A program made the translations under genes and the position numbers. A stretch of 33,332 bases of DNA from an uncultured Clostridia bacterium (GTDB lineage Bacteria; Bacillota; Clostridia; Christensenellales; CAG-138), in the NCBI GenBank assembly GCA_947168565.1, contig CAMVMM010000023.1, positions 1 to 33,332 of the forward strand, given 5' to 3'. Positions 1 through 6,173 of this stretch are shown here, one piece after another. The notes beneath the pieces were generated by a model, which was not told the origin of the DNA, made no database searches, and saw nothing but the letters and a program-made list of their open reading frames with translations. The stretch's first letter is position 1. Every line of letters starts with the position of its first letter.

Positions 1-53
1 CCCTCGATGCTGCCTGATTTAATTCTTTTGTCTAACTTTTGGGGTTCAGATCA
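1..53. mobile_element. Possible terminal end of an IS3-family (IS150-like) insertion sequence
   Basis: Read from the minus strand, the end at position 53 begins TGATCTGAACCCC and runs on into AAAAGTTAGACAAAAG. This resembles the terminal inverted repeats of IS3-family elements, which start with TG and often carry an ACCCCAAAAGTTAGAC-like core. Only the last 53 bases lie in the window, so neither a transposase nor the partner repeat can be seen. The element would end 28 bases beyond the folC stop codon. A contig edge inside an IS is common because such repeats break assemblies. The assignment rests on remembered consensus, not on a search. Confidence 0.45.
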
Positions 54-81
54 ATGCCGCCGGGTCCTTTTCCGATCATAT

Positions 82-1410
82 TCAGCTTTGCTCGCCGTTT
101 TCGGCGCGGCATCCGAGCGCAGATCGGGAATTCTGCTCAAGATAGGCGTTGAGCGCCGCTTTAAACGGGCCGTAGGCATAGAGCGAGCCGAGCGCCAGCA
201 GCGGCACCCGCTCAAGGAAGGATGCTCTCATTGCGGCGGCAACGGCCTGTTCGTAGCCTGCGAAGCTCTCCGCGCGAACGCCCATTGCGCGGAACACGGC
301 GGCGTACTCCTCCGCATCCAGCGCGCGTGGATTATCGGGCGACACGGTGAAGACCCTGCCCGCCACCGGCGCCATTATCGCCGCCATTTCGGAATAGCGC
401 TTATCCGCCATAACGCCCGTAAGAATATTCACGCGCCTGCCCTCGAAATAGCGCTTCACGGTTTCCACGGCAGCGGAGGCGCCCTCGATATTATGCCCGC
501 CGTCGAAGAAAACGAGCGGATCGGCGCACATTTTTTCAAACCTGCCCTTCCATTTCGCGCACTCAAGCCCTTCAAACAGCGCCTCCTCGGGAATGCTCAT
601 GCCGCCCGCGCGAAGGATCTCCACCGCCTCTATAACGTTTGCGGCGTTCATCGGCTGGTAAAGCCCAAGCAGCGAAAGGCGGATGTTTTCATGCTGTTTG
701 TAATCTATAATGCTGCCTTCAACGGTGCATTTTTTTATATTCAGCGCGGAGTGGTCGGTCACGTAAAGCTCGCTGCCCCTCTCCCCCGCCGCCGCCTTTA
801 TAACGCGCAGCGCGGCCGGACTTTCGCCGCCGAAAAGCGCGGGGCAGCCGGGCTTGATTATGCCCGCCTTCTCCCCCGCTATCGCCTCGATCGTGTCCCC
901 AAGATACTCGGTATGATCGAGCGCGATGCCCGTGATAACGGAAAGAAGGGGCTCGGTGATAACGTTCGTTGCGTCCAGCCTGCCGCCCATTCCGACCTCC
1001 AGCACCACCACGTCCACGTTTTTCCGCTTGAAATACTCAAAGCAGATCGCGGTGATAAGCTCGAACCAGGTGGGCACGTCCTCCATGCTCTCCGCAAAGG
1101 GGCGAATATAGGTGGTGATCTCAGCAAGCTCATCCTCCGGAATATTCTCGCCGTTCAGCATTATGCGCTCGGTGAAGGTTTCTATATAAGGCGAAGTGTA
1201 GGTCCCAACGCTGTACCCCGCCTTCATCAAAACGGAGGTGAGCATGGCGCAGAAAGAGCCCTTGCCGTTCGTGCCGGCAACGTGAACGCATTTCAGCCCC
1301 TTTTCGGGGTTGCCGAGCCTTTCAAGCAGCTCCGAAATGCGCGAAAGACCCGGACGGCTGCCCTTCCACGTTACTGAATTTATGTATTCAAGCGATTCTT
1401 CGTAGTTCAT
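82..1410 (-). CDS. folC: Bifunctional folylpolyglutamate synthase / dihydrofolate synthase FolC
   Basis: This cytosolic Mur-ligase-family enzyme joins glutamate to dihydropteroate and/or adds the gamma-linked glutamate tail to folates, using ATP, so that folates are retained and bind their enzymes. The 442-residue protein has the usual length. The P-loop GTNGKGS lies at residues 46-52 and is preceded by the family block CVHVA; the following block with SVGTYTSPY is also typical of FolC. The start codon overlaps the end of folT by four bases (ATGA), and AGGAG lies just upstream inside folT, so the two genes form one translationally coupled unit. Its transcription should therefore depend on the folT promoter and the THF riboswitch. 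Annotation is secure; the balance between the two activities cannot be read from sequence. Confidence 0.95.
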   Translation of the reverse strand: MNYEESLEYINSVTWKGSRPGLSRISELLERLGNPEKGLKCVHVAGTNGKGSFCAMLTSVLMKAGYSVGTYTSPYIETFTERIMLNGENIPEDELAEITTYIRPFAESMEDVPTWFELITAICFEYFKRKNVDVVVLEVGMGGRLDATNVITEPLLSVITGIALDHTEYLGDTIEAIAGEKAGIIKPGCPALFGGESPAALRVIKAAAGERGSELYVTDHSALNIKKCTVEGSIIDYKQHENIRLSLLGLYQPMNAANVIEAVEILRAGGMSIPEEALFEGLECAKWKGRFEKMCADPLVFFDGGHNIEGASAAVETVKRYFEGRRVNILTGVMADKRYSEMAAIMAPVAGRVFTVSPDNPRALDAEEYAAVFRAMGVRAESFAGYEQAVAAAMRASFLERVPLLALGSLYAYGPFKAALNAYLEQNSRSALGCRAENGEQS

Positions 1411-2018
1411 ATTTTTCTCCTATTTTTGAACAGGCGATCCTGCGCAAGGCCCGCCTTTTTAAGCTGCTCGCAAAGCTTCATAAGCAGCGGCGCGATCACT
1501 ATCTGCGCGGGCACGAGTATCGCGTATTCGGTGAGCCTGTACACAAACCAGCCCCAGTAGGTTTTGCTGCCGCTGAGCTGAGACACCCAGATCGTGTTCA
1601 CAAGCAGCCCCAGAATAAGGCAGTTTATAAGCACGGGCAATATTACGTTCGGGAAAAGCCGTATCCTGCTCCACCCCTTCTCCGAACCGAAGGCGGCAAG
1701 GGGCTTTTCGTTAAGAAACAGCCCGAGCACCATGCCCATGGCGGCCGCAGTAAGCGTGAAGCCCGCGTGGTAAACGCCGAATGGCACGAGCAGCGCGCCG
1801 ATAAGATCGCCCAAGCCGTAAACGAGCGCGGCGGCGATGGGGCCGTACAGTATCGCGGCGATCATGGGCGGCACGAACGAAAAGCCGATCTTCGCGCCGG
1901 GCAGCCTGATCGAGGGAACTACCCTGTCGAGCACGAAGTACAGCGCGATAAGAAGCGCCGTGACAACCATCATGCGAAGGGGCATTGCGGCAGAGCCGGT
2001 TTTGTGTGTTTTTTGCAT
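1407..2018 (-). CDS. folT: Folate-specific ECF transporter substrate-binding membrane subunit FolT
   Basis: Predicted S-component of an energy-coupling-factor importer that captures folate at the membrane and works with a shared EcfA-A'-T module encoded elsewhere. The 203-residue protein is mostly hydrophobic with about five or six membrane segments, and contains blocks typical of ECF S-components (PGAKIGFSFVPPM near residue 40, then YGLGDLIGALL). I chose the ATG at 2018 because AAAGGAGG lies seven bases upstream; a longer frame reaching 2177 would run through the riboswitch. Folate specificity is inferred from the THF riboswitch upstream and from the overlap with folC downstream. It could in principle be another ECF S-subunit, but the context makes folate by far the best reading. 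Confidence 0.88.
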   Translation of the reverse strand: MQKTHKTGSAAMPLRMMVVTALLIALYFVLDRVVPSIRLPGAKIGFSFVPPMIAAILYGPIAAALVYGLGDLIGALLVPFGVYHAGFTLTAAAMGMVLGLFLNEKPLAAFGSEKGWSRIRLFPNVILPVLINCLILGLLVNTIWVSQLSGSKTYWGWFVYRLTEYAILVPAQIVIAPLLMKLCEQLKKAGLAQDRLFKNRRKI

Positions 2019-2025
2019 GAAAATA

Positions 2026-2063
2026 CCTCCTTTAACAGCGTTCTCGTCGCTACAAAAAGGAGG
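2026..2063 (-). promoter_or_regulatory. Hairpin that can hide the folT ribosome binding site
   Basis: On the minus strand CCTCCTTT (2063-2056) is complementary to AAAGGAGG (2033-2026), the folT Shine-Dalgarno sequence. A second short pairing (AGCG with CGCT) brings the arms together. The hairpin lies directly between the riboswitch aptamer and the start codon, so it is a credible expression platform acting on translation. An AGGA at 2070-2067 could compete by pairing with the TCCT at 2064-2061, which would free the ribosome binding site. The pairing is seen; its control by folate is inferred. Confidence 0.7.
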
Positions 2064-2080
2064 ACTTCCTAATATATAGC

Positions 2081-2201
2081 CAGCGGGATGCGAAAGCAGC
2101 ACAGCAACCGTTCCGCGCGGATGGGATTTGCGCGGAGATGTTTTCGTTCGGGCATCAACTCCCTGTATGCCCGACACTTGAACTCACTGCTTTCTACTCT
2201 G
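2081..2201 (-). ncRNA. Tetrahydrofolate (THF) riboswitch aptamer
   Basis: The minus-strand leader of folT carries the recognisable THF aptamer pieces in order: AGAGTAG near the 5' end, GTTCAAGTG, a perfect 8-bp stem TCGGGCAT/ATGCCCGA closing a loop with CAGGGAGTTG, an ACGA after the stem, a second GC-rich hairpin (CCGCGC/GCGCGG), then GGTTGC and a closing GCATCCCGCTG. The aptamer begins about eight bases after the predicted transcription start and ends about 60 bases before the folT ATG. THF riboswitches are known upstream of folT in Firmicutes and bind reduced folates. Not checked with a covariance model. Confidence 0.85.
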
Positions 2202-2216
2202 TTTTTTCCGTGCCGT

Positions 2217-2245
2217 ATTGTACCAAAGTTTTGCGGCAAATACAA
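2217..2245 (-). promoter_or_regulatory. Sigma-A-type promoter of the folT-folC unit
   Basis: TTGTAT (2245-2240) and TACAAT (2222-2217) are separated by 17 bases on the minus strand. Transcription would start near 2209, just ahead of the THF riboswitch. It is divergent from the LOG-gene promoter at 2400-2428. Confidence 0.75.
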
Positions 2246-2399
2246 GAGCAAAGCGCGTAAACCGGAGTGTTTTTTAATATATTTCAAGCAAATGAGCGCA
2301 TTTACGGTTTTTTGCCGTCAAAACGGCGCATTTTGCCGCAGCTTAGCCAAAAAGACACAAAGAATTAATAAAGCTTTCACTCAATCGCTATATTTGGGT

Positions 2400-2428
2400 T
2401 TCACTTTTCGCTCAAAAGATGGTATAAT
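2400..2428 (+). promoter_or_regulatory. Sigma-A-type promoter of the LOG-family gene
   Basis: A perfect -10 box TATAAT (2423-2428) follows a weaker TTCACT (2400-2405) at 17 bases. The leader to the next start codon is about 35 bases. Between this promoter and the divergent folT promoter (2246-2399) I see only AT-rich DNA with no gene. Confidence 0.65.
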
Positions 2429-2469
2429 CCCCTTGGGAGGGTTTTCTCCCCTATCAAAGCGAGGTAAAT

Positions 2470-3102
2470 ATGAACGGCATAAAATACGTTTGCGTATTCG
2501 GCGCTTCAAACAGCGCGATACCGAAGCAGCATATAGAATTTGCAGAGCGGCTTGGCGCGGCGCTTGCGGAAAACGGCTTTGCGCTCGTTTTCGGCGCGGG
2601 AGCCACCGGCCTTATGGGCGCGGCGGCAAGGGGCGCGCACTCGCGCGGCGGCGAGATCATTGGCGTAATCCCCAAAAAACTCAACGTTCCCGGCATTTAT
2701 TTTGAGCACTGCACCGAGCGGATCGAAACGCCCACCATGCACGAGCGCAAGGCGCTTATGGAGGGTAGGAGCGACGCATTCATCGCGCTTGGCGGCGGCT
2801 TCGGCACGCTTGAGGAGCTTATGGAGGTGATAACCCTCAAGCAGCTCGGCTATATCGACAAAAAGATAATTATCGTGAATCTTGACGGCTTCTATGATAA
2901 TTTGCTTTTGCAGTTTGATCGCTTTATAAATGACGGCTTCACCCACAAGCTGTTTTTGCAGCTCTTCACCGTCGCAAAAACCGCGGATGAGGTCATCGCC
3001 GCGCTCAGCAGCGATGAAAAGCCGATAATGCCGGATAAAATGCAGGAGGCGCTGCTTTCCGCGCGCTTCGGACGCGGCGACGAGCTCCCCCGCCTCGATT
3101 GA
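2470..3102 (+). CDS. LOG-family nucleoside 5'-monophosphate phosphoribohydrolase (TIGR00730 type)
   Basis: Rossmann-fold protein of the LOG family, whose members split the N-glycosidic bond of nucleoside monophosphates (cytokinin precursors in plants; bacterial substrates vary). The 210-residue length and the features FGAS near residue 10, GAGATGLMG near 43-50 and MHERK at 90-94 fit the family. The signature motif normally reads PGGxGTxxE; here it reads GGGFGTLEE (108-116), with glycine in place of the first proline but the threonine and glutamate kept. The start has GAGGT a few bases upstream. It heads a short plus-strand series with the Usp-like gene, and has its own promoter. Old labels such as lysine decarboxylase should not be used. 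The physiological substrate is unknown. Confidence 0.85.
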   Translation: MNGIKYVCVFGASNSAIPKQHIEFAERLGAALAENGFALVFGAGATGLMGAAARGAHSRGGEIIGVIPKKLNVPGIYFEHCTERIETPTMHERKALMEGRSDAFIALGGGFGTLEELMEVITLKQLGYIDKKIIIVNLDGFYDNLLLQFDRFINDGFTHKLFLQLFTVAKTADEVIAALSSDEKPIMPDKMQEALLSARFGRGDELPRLD

Positions 3103-3140
3103 CTGACTTTTGAAAACTACACAATGAACGGAGTGATCCA

Positions 3141-3581
3141 ATGGCTAAAAAGCACTCACGCGCGCACGAAAGGCTGATGAATTTTTCCGTTGAACCAGCG
3201 AGTGAAGTGCCGCAGCAGAAGGCGCTGATGGTCTGCGTGACCGGCCAGCGCTCATGCGAAAGGCTGATAGAGCGCGGAGTAAGTATCAGAATGCCCGAGC
3301 AGCCCTTCTATGTGGTGCATTGCGTGCAAACCGGGCGCGTGTTTATGAATTTTGTTTCCGATCCGGAGGCGATTGAGTACCTTTTCACCTGCGCCGGAAT
3401 CGCCAATGCGGAGCTTGCAATTCTCAGGGAGGACGACGTGGTTGATGCGCTGGTGGATTTTGCGCAAACGCATAACGTGTCCACGATCGTGCTCGGCGCG
3501 TCCCCAAACAAAAACGCCGTCAGCTTTTCCGCGCGGCTTTCCGCAAGGCTGAATGACGTTGATTTTATCATCGTTGAATAG
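3141..3581 (+). CDS. Stand-alone universal-stress-protein-like domain (KdpD Usp type)
   Basis: The 146-residue protein resembles the universal stress domain found in the middle of KdpD sensor kinases: a beta strand ending MVCVTGQRSCERLIERG (residues 29-45), a conserved helix-strand core, and IVLGAS (112-117) followed by a run leading to a final strand FIIVE. The nucleotide-binding glycine pattern of ATP-binding UspA proteins (GxxGx9GS) is not present after IVLGAS, so ATP binding is doubtful. No membrane segment is visible. A GGAG Shine-Dalgarno lies just before the ATG. It follows the LOG gene by 38 bases and is probably co-transcribed. Its role is unknown; a cytosolic regulatory or signalling domain is an inference. 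Confidence 0.6.
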   Translation: MAKKHSRAHERLMNFSVEPASEVPQQKALMVCVTGQRSCERLIERGVSIRMPEQPFYVVHCVQTGRVFMNFVSDPEAIEYLFTCAGIANAELAILREDDVVDALVDFAQTHNVSTIVLGASPNKNAVSFSARLSARLNDVDFIIVE

Positions 3582-3641
3582 TGTTTTACCCAAACAAATA
3601 ATAATATGCGGCTTGTTTCGGCCGCTCGAACGGAGGATAAT

Positions 3642-3950
3642 ATGGAACTTGACCTTACCCAGGCAAAGCAGTATATCGTCGGAAAATTCAAGAATCAGGG
3701 CGATTTTGATTTCATTCCCGAGCAGGAGTTTTCTGCGATGCTCGATGAGCTTATTGATATAGACTCAAAATACCTTGATGAGATCGGCGAGGATAAGCCC
3801 TACGACGAGGATGAGGTTTTCGACCGAATGCTTGCCGCGCTCAATAAGAAATACTCGAATTACAAGACCTATCTGATGCGCCTAGTTGATGATTATATGG
3901 ATTTTATGGAGGAATACCTCGTTTCCATCGACGCAGTAGAGTGGGAGTGA
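3642..3950 (+). CDS. Small acidic protein of unknown function
   Basis: I do not recognise this 102-residue protein. It is strongly acidic, rich in Asp, Glu and Tyr, with predicted helices and no cysteine, signal peptide or membrane segment (for example DEIGEDKPYDEDEVFDRML around residues 46-64). GGAGG sits seven bases before the ATG at 3642, which is why I prefer this start to the in-frame one 36 bases upstream. It lies 60 bases after the Usp-like gene and just before the parS palindrome. Codon use looks like its neighbours. The composition suits a small protein-binding or adaptor protein, but this is only a guess. Confidence 0.7.
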   Translation: MELDLTQAKQYIVGKFKNQGDFDFIPEQEFSAMLDELIDIDSKYLDEIGEDKPYDEDEVFDRMLAALNKKYSNYKTYLMRLVDDYMDFMEEYLVSIDAVEWE

Positions 3951-3981
3951 TCCCCTCCCCCGCCCTGTTTTCAGCTTCACC

Positions 3982-4015
3982 GCCGCAAAATGTTTCACGT
4001 GAAACATTTTGCGGC
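3982..4015. promoter_or_regulatory. parS: parS centromere site embedded in a perfect 34-bp palindrome
   Basis: TGTTTCACGTGAAACA (3991-4006) matches the bacterial parS consensus exactly. ParB loads here and spreads, forming the partition complex for the origin region. The palindrome extends nine further bases on each side (GCCGCAAAA and TTTTGCGGC), giving 34 perfectly symmetrical bases followed by TTTTACTATT. The extended stem could also act as a transcription terminator for the small acidic gene ending at 3950. The parAB genes lie 2.2 kb downstream. Confidence 0.95.
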
Positions 4016-4126
4016 TTTTACTATTCGGGCCGCACCGGTCGATCAACGAAAACAGTATTCATTCAAAGAAAAGCAACACAGCGATCAAGATACACAGCAT
4101 TCGGAACAATCGAAGGAATAATTGAA

Positions 4127-4156
4127 ATGAACCGAAATATAATTAAGCTATGCTGA
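4127..4156 (+). CDS. Nine-codon minicistron overlapping the spmA start
   Basis: AAGGAAT followed by ATG at 4127 opens a nine-codon frame (MNRNIIKLC) that stops at TGA 4154-4156. The spmA ATG at 4150 lies within its last codons in the heptamer ATGCTGA. The spmA start has no Shine-Dalgarno of its own, so ribosomes finishing this minicistron may restart at spmA. The peptide itself is probably not functional. The same overlap heptamer occurs at 8857. Confidence 0.4.
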   Translation: MNRNIIKLC

Positions 4157-4719
4157 GTTGGATATTCACAATTATGATAGCCGCCGGGATAATGCTCGGA
4201 ATAATCAACGGCACGCAGAGCGCAGTGCTTGACTCGCTCACAGCGGGCGCGGACAAGGCGGTTGAGTTGGCGGCAACGCTCTGCGGCTCGTATCTGCTCT
4301 GGATGGGCCTGATAAATATTGCCAAAAGAGCAGGCCTGACCGAAAAGCTTTCAAAGATGCTGCGCCGTCCGCTCTCCCTTCTTATGCCGAACATCGGGGA
4401 TGCGGCCGCGCCTGTTGCGCTGAATCTTTCGGCAAACTTCCTTGGAATTGCAAATGCGGCGACTCCCTTTGGAATAGAGGCGATGAAACGCCTGGCGGAG
4501 CTGAACGGCAAAAAAACTGCGCCATCAAAGGAAATATGTATGTTTCTTGCGCTGAACGCCTCCGCAGTCGAGCTGCTGCCAACCTCGGTGATCGCCGTGC
4601 GAAGCGCGTGCGGTTCCGCGGATCCCTACTCAATAGTTTTGCCGACCTTCATATCTTCGCTGTTTGCTGCAGCGGCGGCAATTGCGGCATGCAAGCTTTT
4701 TGAGGAGATACGCAGATGA
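4150..4719 (+). CDS. spmA: Spore maturation protein A (nucleoside-recognition/Gate domain membrane protein)
   Basis: SpmA and SpmB are paired membrane proteins with Gate (nucleoside recognition) domains. In Bacillus subtilis and Clostridium they are needed for full dehydration of the spore core. The 189-residue product has hydrophobic segments at its start, near 50-65 and at its end, and the conserved block NIGDAAAPVALNLSANFLGI (residues 81-100), where SpmA proteins carry a GDAA/N-rich membrane motif. Its stop overlaps the spmB start by four bases, so the pair is co-translated. The start lacks a ribosome binding site but overlaps a minicistron. This gene is good evidence for a spore former. 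No sporulation-sigma promoter could be assigned with confidence in 4016-4126. Confidence 0.92.
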   Translation: MLSWIFTIMIAAGIMLGIINGTQSAVLDSLTAGADKAVELAATLCGSYLLWMGLINIAKRAGLTEKLSKMLRRPLSLLMPNIGDAAAPVALNLSANFLGIANAATPFGIEAMKRLAELNGKKTAPSKEICMFLALNASAVELLPTSVIAVRSACGSADPYSIVLPTFISSLFAAAAAIAACKLFEEIRR

Positions 4720-5228
4720 ACTATATCATTCCTGTCGGACTAATCCTGCTCCTCATTTACGCCACTATCAAAAGAGTAAACTGCTACGAAGCCTTCGTTG
4801 AGGGCGCTGCCGATGCATTTCCGACCCTTATCAAGCTGCTCCCGAATTTGGCGGCCATGCTCGCAGCGATAAGCATTTTCCGCTCAAGCGGGGCTGTAGA
4901 GATCCTCTCGCGCCTGTCAGCACCGGTTCTTGAGGCGCTCGGCATTCCAAAGGAGCTTTCAACCCTGCTGATACTCCGTCCGTTTTCGGGAAGCGGGGCA
5001 CTTGCGCTGCTCTCGGACGTGCTGAATACCTATGGCGCGGACGGCTTTATCGGGCTCGCGGCCTCGGTTTGTGTGGGCAGCACGGAAACTATTTTCTACA
5101 CGATGACCGTCTATTGCGGCGCTGCGGGGATCAAGAACGGCGGCTATGCTCTGCCTGCGGCTCTTATCGGCAGCCTTGCGGGCGCCGTTTCGGGAATTGC
5201 GCTTGTCAAAATTCTGCTGCTTATGTAG
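4716..5228 (+). CDS. spmB: Spore maturation protein B (Gate domain membrane protein)
   Basis: Partner of SpmA in the same membrane system. The 170-residue protein contains about five membrane segments and the Gate-domain blocks typical of SpmB, including LRPFSGSGALALLSDVL (residues 87-103) and VGSTETIFYTMTVYCGAAGI (121-140), where the SGSGA and STETIFY motifs are highly conserved. GGAG stands nine bases before the ATG, which overlaps the spmA stop (ATGA). The pair occupies the space between the first parS site and the comB-like gene. What the two proteins carry across the forespore membrane is not established in the family, so transport specificity is left open. Confidence 0.93.
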   Translation: MNYIIPVGLILLLIYATIKRVNCYEAFVEGAADAFPTLIKLLPNLAAMLAAISIFRSSGAVEILSRLSAPVLEALGIPKELSTLLILRPFSGSGALALLSDVLNTYGADGFIGLAASVCVGSTETIFYTMTVYCGAAGIKNGGYALPAALIGSLAGAVSGIALVKILLLM

Positions 5229-5234
5229 GAGATA

Positions 5235-5262
5235 TTGTTTTTCTTCGAAAAAGTGGTATAAT
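5235..5262 (+). promoter_or_regulatory. Sigma-A-type promoter of the comB-like gene
   Basis: TTGTTT (5235-5240) and a perfect TATAAT (5257-5262) are spaced by 16 bases in the short gap after spmB. It separates vegetative expression of the next gene from the sporulation genes spmAB. Confidence 0.65.
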
Positions 5263-5290
5263 GGGAAAAGCACAAAGGAGAATTACCAAT

Positions 5291-6007
5291 ATGAAAATCA
5301 ATGTTATTACATACGGTGAGCGAATAAATCATGCGGTTATTGCCTCAAGCACGGTGATCGTGATCGACGTTCTGCGCTGCACCAGCGCGATAGTCGCAGC
5401 ACTTTCAAACGGCGCGCAGAAGGTTGTGCCGGTACTGGAGCCAAATGAAGCGATCTCGCTTGCGCAGGCAATAGGCGTAAATGACTGCATTCTCGGCGGT
5501 GAGCGCGGGTGCAACAAGCTGCCCGGCTTCGACGTCGGAAACTCACCCTTTGAATACAATGCGGCGACTGTGGCGGGGAAGACCGTTATAATCAGCACTT
5601 CCAACGGCACGAACGCCATCTGCGGAATGCGGGACGGCGCGCGCGTTTTCCTGGGCGCTATGAGCAACAGGACCGCCGCTGCTCGTGCCGCCGCGTCCAC
5701 AATGAACGATATCCTTATCGTCTGCTCCGGCACGGACGGCTGCGTTTCCGCCGATGATTACTGCGCCGCCGGCTCGATCATCGATGCGATCCTTCGCTTT
5801 GCGCCCTCCGCGCAGCTCACCGATATTGCGCTCATCTGCCATAATCTCTACTTATGCCTGAAAAACGGAAGCTTCGATCTGATGACGACCCGCCATTGCA
5901 AGCGGCTCCATGACCTTGGGTATAATAAGGATATTGAGTATTGCCTCACGGAGGACAGCGAAACCGCCGTTCCGGAATACGCAAACGGCATAATTACCCT
6001 GATTTAA
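5291..6007 (+). CDS. comB: 2-phosphosulfolactate phosphatase family protein (ComB-like)
   Basis: ComB removes phosphate from 2-phosphosulfolactate, an Mg-dependent step in coenzyme M synthesis in methanogens; homologues are frequent in bacteria without coenzyme M. The 238-residue length is typical. Family motifs are visible: VIDVLRCTSAI (residues 23-33), LGGERG, STSNGTNAI and SADDYCAAG, which carry the metal- and substrate-binding acidic and polar residues. The start at 5291 has AAAGGAG upstream; an in-frame start at 5069 would overlap spmB and lacks support. It has its own promoter and lies between spmB and the second parS site. No other coenzyme M or sulfolactate genes are in the window, so the true substrate in this organism is uncertain. 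Confidence 0.82.
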   Translation: MKINVITYGERINHAVIASSTVIVIDVLRCTSAIVAALSNGAQKVVPVLEPNEAISLAQAIGVNDCILGGERGCNKLPGFDVGNSPFEYNAATVAGKTVIISTSNGTNAICGMRDGARVFLGAMSNRTAAARAAASTMNDILIVCSGTDGCVSADDYCAAGSIIDAILRFAPSAQLTDIALICHNLYLCLKNGSFDLMTTRHCKRLHDLGYNKDIEYCLTEDSETAVPEYANGIITLI

Positions 6008-6035
6008 CAAGGCTTTCAATATGAATACACCGTTT

Positions 6036-6065
6036 GACCCGCCCTTGCTTCGGCTTCGGCGGGTC
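6036..6065 (+). terminator. GC-rich hairpin after the comB-like gene
   Basis: GACCCGCC (6036-6043) pairs perfectly with GGCGGGTC (6058-6065). It follows the gene stop by 28 bases and immediately precedes the second parS site. There is no U-tract on either strand (AAAA follows it), so intrinsic termination is doubtful. Confidence 0.3.
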
Positions 6066-6069
6066 AAAA

Positions 6070-6085
6070 TGTTTCACGTGAAACA
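6070..6085. promoter_or_regulatory. parS: Second parS centromere site, beside the parA promoter
   Basis: An exact TGTTTCACGTGAAACA, symmetrical out to 6067-6088. It ends 12 bases before the -35 box of the parA promoter, so ParB bound here could also influence parAB transcription. It is 2.08 kb from the first parS site; spmA, spmB and comB lie between the two. Confidence 0.95.
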
Positions 6086-6097
6086 TTTCTCCCGATA

Positions 6098-6126
6098 TTG
6101 CATGAGGGGCCGAAACGGTGTATAAT
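6098..6126 (+). promoter_or_regulatory. Sigma-A-type promoter of parA-parB
   Basis: TTGCAT (6098-6103) and a perfect TATAAT (6121-6126) at 17-base spacing. The leader to parA is about 40 bases. The promoter starts 12 bases past the second parS site. Confidence 0.75.
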
Positions 6127-6173
6127 AGAAGCAATTCAAATTCATCCTACGAATTGAGTTTCTGGAGGATAAA

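Noticed and set aside
54-81. Plus-strand reading CRRVLFRSY near the window edge resembles the peptide read from an Illumina adapter
   Set aside because: The bases differ from the adapter at most third codon positions and only TTCCGATC is shared, so it is not literal adapter sequence; most likely coincidence.
7-1377. Long plus-strand open frame opposite folC
   Set aside because: It is a shadow of the GC-rich folC gene in another frame; its translation shows no family and folC is unmistakable.
4060-4100. SigE-like -10 (GATACACA) before spmA
   Set aside because: No -35 element at the right spacing could be found, so a sporulation promoter is not supported by the sequence alone.
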